A stretch of DNA of 13,575 nt, taken from contig WGCT01000456.1 in assembly GCA_015493625.1 (NCBI GenBank), positions 1 through 13,575 on the forward strand, given 5' to 3'. Shown here in pieces: positions 6,874 to 12,921 of the stretch. This DNA comes from Draconibacterium sp. Its GTDB lineage: Bacteria > Bacteroidota > Bacteroidia > Bacteroidales > Prolixibacteraceae. Positions within the stretch are counted from its first letter, which is position 1. The number at the start of each line of letters is the position of its first letter. The translations under genes and the position numbers were made by a program. Below the pieces are notes generated by a model. That model did not search any database. It was not told where the DNA came from and worked only from the letters and a program-made list of their open reading frames with translations.

Positions 6874-7905
6874 ATGGAAACAACAAAAAAAATCTATGTA
6901 TTCCTTATTATCGTTACAATAGTTGTGGTTCTTATTTACGCACAATCGATAATTATTCCGTTTATTCTTGCTGTACTTTTCTGGGTGCTCATTCGCGTCA
7001 TTAAAAAAATTCTGACGAAAATAAAGTTTATTAGCAAATGGCCCAAATGGTTACTCACACTGTTTTCTTCGTTGCTTATTCTCAGTTTTCTGGCACTTAC
7101 AGTTCAAATGATTACGGTTAATATTCAAGAGTTGTCGGAAACACTTCCTGTTTACGAAGCAAACATTTCCCGAATTGCAAATGCGATTAATAAGCAATTC
7201 AACATCGATTTATTTTCAATTTTAACCGAACATGCGAAAAATATGAATTTTGGCGTTTTGCTTTCTTCGTTGCTTTCGGCACTCACTGCTCTTTTTGGAA
7301 ATACATTTACCGTGTTGCTCTATTTGGCATTTATTCTTTTAGAGGAGCCCATTTTCCCTCAAAAGCTAAAAGCGATGTACCCCGACAAGAAGAAATATAA
7401 CCATGTAAAGGCGCTGGTTAATAAAATAGACCATTCGATTGGCCGCTACATTGCACTTAAAACATTAACAAGTCTTTTAACCGGTTTTCTAAGCTATTTT
7501 GCGCTTCTATTAATTGGTATCGATGCACCATTATTTTGGGCATTCCTTATTTTTGTATTGAATTTTATTCCTACCGTTGGCTCGCTTATTGCCACAGGAT
7601 TTCCGGTTATTTTTGCCGTTCTTCAGTTTGGCGAATTTATGCCCGGGTTTTTAGTTATGGGAATTGTGGGAGCAATTCAAATGGTTATAGGGAACTTTAT
7701 CGAACCAAGACTAATGGGAAATACCCTAAATATAAGCCCTTTGGTTGTATTCTTAACCCTTGCCATTTGGGGCGTAATTGGAGGAATAATTGGGATGCTT
7801 CTAAGTGTACCCATTACCGTTATTATCATTATTATCATGTCAGAATTTCCAAGTACTCGCCCGTTTGCCGTTTTGTTAAGTCAGCAAGGAACACTAAACG
7901 ACTAA
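6874..7905 (+). CDS. AI-2E family transporter (PerM/YdiK-like membrane protein)
   Basis: A 343-residue integral membrane protein. It starts with two hydrophobic segments (about 7-25 and 26-45), then another near 60-80, an extra-membrane stretch with ITVNIQELSETLP (about 87-99), and a cluster of C-terminal segments. The C-terminal family signatures are clear: FIPTVGSLIAT, IGNFIEPRLMGNTLNISPL, VVFLTLAIWGVIGG and GMLLSVPI. The family is named for a proposed autoinducer-2 exporter, but members also act in Na+/H+ exchange and many have no known substrate, so no substrate should be read into the name. The ATG at 6874 is preferred over an in-frame TTG thirty bases upstream because the usual family N-terminus (short polar start, then the first membrane helix) begins here. 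The nucleoside hydrolase gene follows after 22 bases, probably in the same transcript. Confidence 0.92.
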   Translation: METTKKIYVFLIIVTIVVVLIYAQSIIIPFILAVLFWVLIRVIKKILTKIKFISKWPKWLLTLFSSLLILSFLALTVQMITVNIQELSETLPVYEANISRIANAINKQFNIDLFSILTEHAKNMNFGVLLSSLLSALTALFGNTFTVLLYLAFILLEEPIFPQKLKAMYPDKKKYNHVKALVNKIDHSIGRYIALKTLTSLLTGFLSYFALLLIGIDAPLFWAFLIFVLNFIPTVGSLIATGFPVIFAVLQFGEFMPGFLVMGIVGAIQMVIGNFIEPRLMGNTLNISPLVVFLTLAIWGVIGGIIGMLLSVPITVIIIIIMSEFPSTRPFAVLLSQQGTLND

Positions 7906-7927
7906 TTGTATTATAAAACTATTCAGA

Positions 7928-8926
7928 ATGAAAAATACTCCTCTAAAATATGTTGTATTGCTTCTGTTTTTATGGAATGTTGCAGGACTACATGCTCAAA
8001 CAAAAATAATTTTTGATACCGATATTGGTGGTGATGCCGATGATTTGGGAGCTTTAGTTATGCTTCATAATTTTATTGAAAGCGGCGACTGCGACCTCCT
8101 CGCCATAATGAATTGGGGAACCGACAAATACGCTGTTCCGACAATCGATGCAATTAACAGGTTTTACCTTCACCCCAACATTCCAATCGGAACAAGGAAA
8201 GATAAATTAACAACTTCCGACTTACAATACAACAAAGTAATTGCCAAAAACTTCGAACATAAATTAACCTACGACGATGTGCCCGATGCCACGCAGCTGT
8301 ATCGTAAAATTTTAGCAGCAAGCGAAGATACAAGTGTTACTATTGTTGCCGTTGGACCGTTGTTAAATATTAAACGACTAATCGTATCTCAACCCGATTC
8401 GAACTCGCCCTTAAACGGATTAGAGTTAATTTCAAAAAAAGTTAAAGAGTTTGTAATTATGGGAGGCCACTTTCCAAAAGGGAAAAACGAATGGAATTTT
8501 AACGGGAATATGCCGGGCATTACAAAATTTGTGATTGAACACCTAGAAACACCTATTGTTTTCTCGGGATTTGAATTGGGCGAGCAGATAAAAACGGCTG
8601 AAGTATTTAATGAAATTGACAAAAACACGCCGCTGTATCAAGGGTTTCTTTACTACAGCGGACACGCTCCATGGATAAAAGCAAAGTTTAACGGTGCAAT
8701 TCTACCCAATTCGTCGTTCGACCAAACAGCAGTTTTATACGCTGTAATTGGTGGCGTTGGAACATATTGGAAAAAAATTGAAGGAGGGAAATGTGTAGTT
8801 GAAGAGAATGGGGACAACCACTGGGCAAAGAGAGAGAAATCGAATCACGCTTACCTTAAATTAAAAGAGTCGCCCAAAAAGATGGCTCAAATTATTGATG
8901 CCGTTATGTTGAACCGGTTTAAATAG
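7928..8926 (+). CDS. Secreted inosine-uridine nucleoside hydrolase-like protein
   Basis: A 332-residue protein with a type I signal peptide: a short polar start, hydrophobic VVLLLFLWNVAGL, and a likely cut after LHA (about residue 23). The mature part opens with IIFDTDIGGDADD (D30, D32, D36, D38, D39), the calcium-binding DTDxGxDxDD signature of IUNH-type nucleoside hydrolases. VAVGPLLNI, VIMGGHF, NFNGN (a changed form of the family's E-F-N-x-x-x-D-P segment) and the late FDQTAVLYAV, which supplies another metal ligand, follow in the expected order. Family enzymes split ribonucleosides into base and ribose. The changed substrate segment and the export signal suggest periplasmic scavenging of a nucleoside or a related glycoside, and the exact substrate is not predictable. 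It lies 22 bases after the AI-2E-type gene and converges on the DoxX gene. Confidence 0.85.
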   Translation: MKNTPLKYVVLLLFLWNVAGLHAQTKIIFDTDIGGDADDLGALVMLHNFIESGDCDLLAIMNWGTDKYAVPTIDAINRFYLHPNIPIGTRKDKLTTSDLQYNKVIAKNFEHKLTYDDVPDATQLYRKILAASEDTSVTIVAVGPLLNIKRLIVSQPDSNSPLNGLELISKKVKEFVIMGGHFPKGKNEWNFNGNMPGITKFVIEHLETPIVFSGFELGEQIKTAEVFNEIDKNTPLYQGFLYYSGHAPWIKAKFNGAILPNSSFDQTAVLYAVIGGVGTYWKKIEGGKCVVEENGDNHWAKREKSNHAYLKLKESPKKMAQIIDAVMLNRFK

Positions 8927-9026
8927 AGAGTTTACGAAGAAACAAGTAAACACACAAACTACTCAATCCATCTTTTTGCAGGCAAATCAATTTCATTCCA
9001 GAATGATACGATTTGAGCGAGATTGG

Positions 9027-9461
9027 TTACTGTTTGCGTTTGCAAACCAAATACTCGACACTATATTTACCACCCCCAAAAACGACCAAACTGCCAAGCA
9101 TCAGCATATAATAAAAAGGAATCTCAAAGCCGTTATTTCCTGCTTCGAAACCATTCCCGATATGAACAGTAAAAATAGCCACCAGCATAACAACTATCAG
9201 AGGTAACGATATAATTCGAGTTCCCAGGCCGAGCAATAGAAAAATTACTCCGGCAACTTCGGTAATACCGGCTAAATAGGCATTTAGGTACGGAAACGGG
9301 TATCCCATACTTTCAAACCAGCTGCCAATGGCATGAATATCGTTCCATTTCATTTTGGCCGGCACATAAAATCCATACGCTAATGTTAAGCGCAGAAGTA
9401 ACAAAATAAGATTGTCGAGTTTGCCCGCAATTGTGCGTAGCTTTTCCATTAATGTTTTCAT
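9027..9461 (-). CDS. hvfD: DoxX family membrane protein, HvfD-like
   Basis: A 144-residue protein with four membrane segments: about 17-34, 58-79, 84-103 and 114-133. The Arg in LLLRLTLAYGF (helix 1), the WF motif followed by PYLNAYLAGITEVAGVIFLLLGLGTR, and the G-rich C-terminal helix are typical of DoxX. It is the last gene of the hvf set, 76 bases after hvfC on the same strand. In Haemophilus the hvfABCD operon also ends with a DoxX-type protein. Its molecular job there is not established; DoxX proteins are linked to quinone/redox chemistry. Here it may support redox needs of the modified peptide or its export. An alternative start at Met5 (9449) cannot be excluded. The family call is firm and the role is inferred from context. 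Confidence 0.85.
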   Translation of the reverse strand: MKTLMEKLRTIAGKLDNLILLLLRLTLAYGFYVPAKMKWNDIHAIGSWFESMGYPFPYLNAYLAGITEVAGVIFLLLGLGTRIISLPLIVVMLVAIFTVHIGNGFEAGNNGFEIPFYYMLMLGSLVVFGGGKYSVEYLVCKRKQ

Positions 9462-9537
9462 AGCATTTTAATTTTATATGATTAATACTTTGTGAAGTTC
9501 AAGATAAGTCTGTTTTTCAGCAGAATAACAGAGAATT

Positions 9538-10293
9538 TTAAATTTTTAGTGACCCTAAAACAAAACCCCGTGCTTTTAACTCATCCAGAAATTTGAACAC
9601 TTTTGTTTGCAACATTTTTAAATCGTTTATACCAAACAGATAGAGAATATCGTTTAAAATCTCTTCCAACGTTTTTTCTTCTGCCGAAATGTTTTCAATT
9701 AAAAAGGCAAATAGAATCGACAGATTTGAAAATTGCACTCGCCCCGTCTCCTTTTCGCGAAAAAGAAGCAAGAAATAGTTCCCCTTTTTATCTACAGCAT
9801 CAAAAGGTTTTTCCATATGAACGGGGTATTCGAGTTTTATAATTTTGTGTTCCGGATTAACGGCAATTTTACTTTGCAATAAAATTGTTGTGCTAATATT
9901 TGCCGGATATTCAATATCTTCCATCATATAAACCTCCACCTCCATCCACTCGAAACGGAGCAGATCGTTTAAAAACGGAAGTGTGAATTTTTCGCCATAA
10001 TTTTCGGCCTCACAAAAATCGACAAATTCATTTGGCATTCTCCACACTTGCGGGTCGCTGCATTTATGTGAGCTGAAAAAAGTATAAACCATTTCGTCCC
10101 AAATTTTGCTATCGATGTATTGAAATGCAATGGGAAAAGTTGTTTCAAGTGCATCTTTAAATCCATTAAAAACCAATCGCCGATAGTGAGGAAGACGCTC
10201 TGGTACTGCTCCCAAAATAGATATCTCTTTCCCGTTCCGACAGTACTCTACAAATTTGTTTTGCTGGTTATATGTTTCTGTTTTCAATAACAT
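9538..10293 (-). CDS. hvfC: HvfC/BufC-type RiPP maturation partner (DUF2063)
   Basis: A 251-residue partner protein of the DUF692 maturase. The N-terminal half carries the DUF2063 signature: LPHYRRLVFNGFKDALETTF, then YIDSKIWDEMV, RMPNEFVDFC, and LPFLNDLLRFEWMEVE. The C-terminal half (about 130-251) is a separate domain ending in a small helical region that may bind the precursor. In HvfB-HvfC and MbnB-MbnC pairs the partner recruits the leader or precursor peptide and is required for activity. The old 'DNA-binding domain' label of this family is misleading. The gene overlaps the end of hvfB by 26 bases, with a GGGAG ribosome-binding site seven bases before the ATG, so the two proteins are probably made in equal amounts. 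The start is secure because no other Met occurs nearby. Confidence 0.88.
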   Translation of the reverse strand: MLLKTETYNQQNKFVEYCRNGKEISILGAVPERLPHYRRLVFNGFKDALETTFPIAFQYIDSKIWDEMVYTFFSSHKCSDPQVWRMPNEFVDFCEAENYGEKFTLPFLNDLLRFEWMEVEVYMMEDIEYPANISTTILLQSKIAVNPEHKIIKLEYPVHMEKPFDAVDKKGNYFLLLFREKETGRVQFSNLSILFAFLIENISAEEKTLEEILNDILYLFGINDLKMLQTKVFKFLDELKARGFVLGSLKI

Positions 10294-11107
10294 TGTTTGT
10301 CTCCCATTTTTTGTTCATAATAACTTCGAGGCTGCTTAACTCGCGTTGTAACTCGTTTAATTCGGGGATATTAAAATCGCGTTCCAATAAAACCGGAACA
10401 GGTTCAACTCTCTCCAGTGTCCATTCAAACAGTTCGTAAACCGGGTCGATAATTGCTTCGCCGTGCGTGTCGATAATTAAATCGTCGGCAACTTTTGTAT
10501 GCCCCGCCATGTGGATGTATTGGATTTTATCGAGAGGTAAATTACCGATAAACTCTTTTGCATTGTAGTTGTGATTAAATGCATTCACAAAAACATTATT
10601 TACATCGAGCAGCATTTTACAGCCTGCCTCTTCAACAATAGCCGAAATAAAAGTTGCTTCGTCCATTTCGGCAGCCACAGGGGTGTAATACGATACATTT
10701 TCGATGGCAATTTGCCGACCTAAATAATCCTGAACCTGACGAATACGCTGTGCTACATGCTTAATTGCATCTTCGCGAAACGGAATAGGCAACAGGTCGT
10801 ATAAATGGGCGTTATCGCATTTCGAAAAGCTTAAATGTTCCGAATAAATTTCGATGTCATAATCGGTAAGAAACTGCTTTATATTTTTCAGAAATTTCAT
10901 ATCCAACTCTTCGGGACTGCCTATTGATAACGAGAGCCCGTGACTTGTAATCGAATGCATTTCGGCAAGTTGTTTCAACTGTCTTTTCCAATATCCGCCA
11001 ATGTTCATCCAGTTCTCGGGGGCAAGTTCAACAAATCCCGGATGAATGGCCGAGCCCGAAAGAAACTCTTCCGCAAATTCTTTTCTAAATCCAATTCCTG
11101 CTTTCAT
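10268..11107 (-). CDS. hvfB: HvfB/BufB-type multinuclear iron (MNIO, DUF692) peptide maturase
   Basis: A 279-residue TIM-barrel enzyme of the DUF692 family, which uses a two- or three-iron centre to convert peptide cysteines. Homologues MbnB and HvfB make oxazolone/thioamide pairs. The opening GIGFRKEF, ELAPENWM (27-34) and the likely metal ligands are all visible: H56 in SHGLSL, E90-H91 in SEHLSF, E136-N137 in IENVSYY, D168 in LLDVNNV with N175 and H179, H199 and H203 in IHMAGH, D213 and H215 in DTHGE, and E242. I chose the ATG at 11107 because family members begin just before GIGxR. The frame stays open 67 codons further upstream to 11308, but that stretch runs through an intrinsic terminator and has no family likeness. 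It works with HvfC on HvfA. Confidence 0.92.
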   Translation of the reverse strand: MKAGIGFRKEFAEEFLSGSAIHPGFVELAPENWMNIGGYWKRQLKQLAEMHSITSHGLSLSIGSPEELDMKFLKNIKQFLTDYDIEIYSEHLSFSKCDNAHLYDLLPIPFREDAIKHVAQRIRQVQDYLGRQIAIENVSYYTPVAAEMDEATFISAIVEEAGCKMLLDVNNVFVNAFNHNYNAKEFIGNLPLDKIQYIHMAGHTKVADDLIIDTHGEAIIDPVYELFEWTLERVEPVPVLLERDFNIPELNELQRELSSLEVIMNKKWETNNVIENRNI

Positions 11108-11275
11108 TTTTTTCTGATTATGAAGTTGTTTAATTCCTATCGTTCGCCGAAGTTTTAAACAGTTAATATTCAACATTTCGTTTTTATCTTGTCTCCCAAA
11201 TGCTCCGAGGAGTCTCTTTGAGAGATTTCCCTTGCAATAAAAGTCGAACAATCTGGAATAATTTGAAATGCGTTT
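11108..11275 (-). promoter_or_regulatory. Leader region of hvfB with alternative small hairpins
   Basis: This spacer between the hvfA terminator and the hvfB start has no gene of its own. On the minus strand it can form TCTCT-CAA-AGAGA (11213-11225), directly followed by a CTCC/GGAG stem-loop (11203-11212). The same TCTCTC could instead pair with GGGAGA a little downstream (about 11192-11197), so mutually exclusive folds are possible. A separate hvfB promoter or a terminator read-through control point would be expected here. No match to a known riboswitch was recognised. Confidence 0.3.
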
Positions 11276-11306
11276 AAAAAAGAGAAGAGGAAAAATTCCT
11301 CTTCTC
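11276..11306 (-). terminator. Intrinsic terminator directly after hvfA
   Basis: On the minus strand GAGAAGAGGAA (11306-11296) pairs perfectly with TTCCTCTTCTC (11292-11282) around a TTT loop and is followed by six T (11281-11276). This 11-bp stem plus T-run is a classic rho-independent terminator. It begins 15 bases after the hvfA stop and lies before hvfB, so most transcripts from the hvfA promoter should end here. Confidence 0.9.
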
Positions 11307-11321
11307 ACAAACCCCTATTAA

Positions 11322-11762
11322 TTATTCAACACCACATTTCCCTTCTCCACATTTCATCTCTTTACTTTTCGATTCGGCTTTTTTTGCTTCAGCTTTTTTA
11401 TCTTTTCCTCCACATTTTCCCTCGCCGCATTTCATCTCCTTGCTTTTCGATTCAGCCTTTTTTGTTTTGGCTTTTTCATCTTTACCGCCACATTTCCCTT
11501 CTCCACATTTTCCCTCACCGCACTTGGCCTCAGCTTTTTTACTTTCGGCTTTTGTTGTTGTTTTTTCGCCACATTTGGCTTCCAAATTAAACGGACTTGC
11601 AGCTGTGTGGAGAATTTCGGTGCGAACTTCGGCTCCCGAACCAAGTGCATTGTATTCGAATAAACTCGATGAATTTGGCATTGCGCTAAGTGCTGATACA
11701 CTTAATAAGGCTCCCGCTACTAATGTTCCTTTAATCAGATTTACTTTTTTTTCGTTTTTCAT
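11322..11762 (-). CDS. hvfA: HvfA-like copper-binding RiPP precursor with eight E-x-K-C-G motifs
   Basis: A 146-residue secreted precursor. Residues 1-27 form a signal peptide (KNEKKVNLIKG, then a hydrophobic run, likely cut near SALSA). The segment FEYNALGSGAEVRTEIL (35-51) matches the conserved leader-like block of HvfA proteins. The rest is Lys/Glu/Ala/Ser-rich with eight cysteines and no others: C64, C81, C86, C91, C112, C117, C138, C143. Every one sits in E-x-K-C-G, four of them in the exact EGKCG form that Haemophilus HvfB-HvfC modifies to a Cu(I)-binding oxazolone/thioamide pair. Residues 93-118 and 119-144 are a 26-residue tandem repeat. The neighbours hvfB, hvfC and hvfD on the same strand confirm the system, and an ECF sigma/anti-sigma pair lies upstream. 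Copper buffering in the periplasm is the inferred role. Confidence 0.92.
   Translation of the reverse strand: MKNEKKVNLIKGTLVAGALLSVSALSAMPNSSSLFEYNALGSGAEVRTEILHTAASPFNLEAKCGEKTTTKAESKKAEAKCGEGKCGEGKCGGKDEKAKTKKAESKSKEMKCGEGKCGGKDKKAEAKKAESKSKEMKCGEGKCGVE
11331..11486 (-). repeat. Tandem 78-base repeat (two units) encoding the modification sites of HvfA
   Basis: Units 11409-11486 and 11331-11408 encode residues 93-118 and 119-144. Each reads GKD..KA....KKAESKSKEM and ends KCGEGKCG; 23 of 26 residues are identical. Most base differences are silent, so the duplication is not brand new and the peptide sequence has been kept under selection. Each unit adds two cysteine motifs. Confidence 0.85.
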
Positions 11763-11821
11763 GATATTAAATTTTTAAATGAATAAATTTCAATTTTTAT
11801 TAAGATTAATTTCGAATAACA

Positions 11822-11847
11822 AGACGGAGCTATTCAGAAAACCTTAC
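11822..11847 (-). promoter_or_regulatory. Candidate ECF-type promoter for hvfA
   Basis: On the minus strand GTAAGG (11847-11842), 15 bases, then CGTCT (11826-11822) resembles an ECF promoter: a -10 with the common CGTC core and a -35-like box. Transcription would start about 50 bases before the hvfA ATG, after the anti-sigma gene stop. The -35 is not the classic GGAAC, so this is a guess based on position and the nearby ECF gene. Confidence 0.35.
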
Positions 11848-11867
11848 AGAAAAACAAAAGATAAATC

Positions 11868-12149
11868 CTATTTCTTGTTAATGTGCTGTTTTACAGCTGA
11901 TTCTATTTGCGATTTTTTTTCTTCAGAAAGACTTTCTTCAGAAATAAGGTGGTCGTTTTTAATGAAATCGGTTAACGATTGGTCGATAATTTTATTTTGG
12001 TGGTCGAATTCGTGGCACGATTTACACATCATTAAATGAAGCTTTAACTGAATACTTTGCACAAACGACAGCTTTTTAAAACTCTTTATTGAGCTATAAA
12101 AAGTAGCCTGTTTACACGTAAGCATTATTTTGTACATTAAATCTTTCAT
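11868..12149 (-). CDS. Small zinc-binding anti-sigma factor (zf-HC2/ZAS type)
   Basis: A 93-residue soluble protein. The N-terminal half carries a zinc anti-sigma motif: C12 in LTCKQATF, then H38-x3-C42-x2-C45 in KLHLMMCKSC. This Cys...HxxxCxxC pattern binds zinc and forms the sigma-binding helix bundle in ChrR/RsrA-like proteins. The C-terminal half is charged and without a membrane helix, so the protein is cytoplasmic. It follows the ECF sigma gene by 96 bases and precedes hvfA by 105 bases on the same strand. The likely role is to hold the sigma factor inactive until a signal (for example copper or thiol oxidation, acting on the zinc site) releases it; the signal is inferred only. ATG at 12149 is used; Met9, just before LTCKQA, is an alternative start. 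Confidence 0.8.
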   Translation of the reverse strand: MKDLMYKIMLTCKQATFYSSIKSFKKLSFVQSIQLKLHLMMCKSCHEFDHQNKIIDQSLTDFIKNDHLISEESLSEEKKSQIESAVKQHINKK

Positions 12150-12212
12150 CTGATTCTAATTGTTTATTTTCAAAGGTATCATACGGAACTCGCCATTAAT
12201 CATTCCCCTGTG

Positions 12213-12227
12213 TGATAAATATTATCA
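12213..12227. repeat. Short perfect palindrome between the sigma and anti-sigma genes
   Basis: TGATAA-ATA-TTATCA is a perfect inverted repeat with a three-base centre in the 96-base spacer between the two regulatory genes. It could be an operator, or a weak RNA hairpin setting the sigma to anti-sigma ratio. It is AT-rich and could also be chance. Confidence 0.3.
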
Positions 12228-12245
12228 TGCTCGTTTCATTGTTTT

Positions 12246-12836
12246 TTATTTATTAAGCCAACGTTTTTCGAGACAACCACGTAATTGCAACTTCGCACGA
12301 TGTATAATCGTCCATAAATTAGACGGAGTAATATTTAGTTCCTTGCAAATATCCTTCGAAGGCAAATCCTCAATAGTTTTCAAATTAAAAACTTTTTCCC
12401 ACATTTCGGGCAGTAACGAAAGACAAAGTATTAAAAATTCCATAAACTCCTTTCGTTCCAATATTTTATCAGCCGAGATATTCCAGTTTTCCGGCGATGC
12501 CTCGTTGTTCCATTGTCCTCCCGGGTTAAAAAAGTTACTAAAGAAAGAGTCGTCGTCGGCTTCAATAACCGTACTACTCTGTTTTATTTCGTGGTTTGTT
12601 TTTTTTCTGAAATGGTCGATAATTTTATTTCGCAATATATTGTACAACCACGATTTTTCCGGGCAATCGCGCCTGAAATTACTGAGCGATTTTAGTCCCG
12701 ACAGAAAAGTTTCCTGAACCAAATCTTCTGCAACTTCACGATTTTTCACCCTGTAAATTGCAAAACGAAAAAACTCGTCGGAGAATTGGTCGACCCAAAG
12801 TGAAGGGTCGCAAGCATATTTTTTATTTTCTGCCAC
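12246..12836 (-). CDS. ECF-family RNA polymerase sigma factor
   Basis: About 196 residues with both sigma regions. Region 2 includes DPSLWVDQFSDEFFRFAI, REVAEDLVQETFLSGLKS, then SWLYNILRNKIIDHFRKK (the -10 binding helix). Region 4 includes LLPEMWEKVFNLKTIEDLPS, then KDICKELNITPSNLWTIIH with RAKLQLRGCL (helix-turn-helix for the -35). An acidic linker of about 50 residues joins them. The start is uncertain: no ATG is available, and I prefer GTG at 12836, giving MAENKKYACDPSLW, which fits the family. A TTG at 12875 directly follows an in-frame stop and would add 13 unlikely residues. The anti-sigma gene and hvfA follow on the same strand, so this sigma factor probably drives the hvf genes, as ECF factors do for some DUF692 copper-peptide operons in Proteobacteria. 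Confidence 0.88.
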   Translation of the reverse strand: MAENKKYACDPSLWVDQFSDEFFRFAIYRVKNREVAEDLVQETFLSGLKSLSNFRRDCPEKSWLYNILRNKIIDHFRKKTNHEIKQSSTVIEADDDSFFSNFFNPGGQWNNEASPENWNISADKILERKEFMEFLILCLSLLPEMWEKVFNLKTIEDLPSKDICKELNITPSNLWTIIHRAKLQLRGCLEKRWLNK

Positions 12837-12921
12837 GGGTTGAAGGTAGGCAGTTTGCGGTTGAATTGCAAACAATTATTTGCGATGAGAAACGGGTTAT
12901 AAACTTATGATTAGATTAAAA

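Noticed and set aside
8930..8951. GTTTAC / GTAAAC inverted repeat after the nucleoside hydrolase gene
   Set aside because: Only a six-base stem with a ten-base loop and no T-run on either strand; too weak to call a terminator.
11108..11308. Upstream 67-codon extension of the hvfB reading frame
   Set aside because: It runs through the intrinsic terminator and spacer, and DUF692 proteins begin right before GIGxR, which matches the ATG at 11107.
11440..11778. Plus-strand frame opposite hvfA with repeated PHFPSP-like units
   Set aside because: The repetition is only the mirror of the hvfA repeats read in antisense; hvfA has the signal peptide and conserved motifs.
12160..12717. 185-codon plus-strand frame opposite the ECF sigma gene
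   Set aside because: The minus strand carries clear sigma region 2 and 4 motifs; the plus frame is low in recognisable structure.
12837..12875. TTG start for the ECF sigma factor
   Set aside because: It directly follows an in-frame stop with no ribosome-binding site, and the extra residues look non-coding; GTG at 12836 gives a family-like N-terminus. Not fully excluded.
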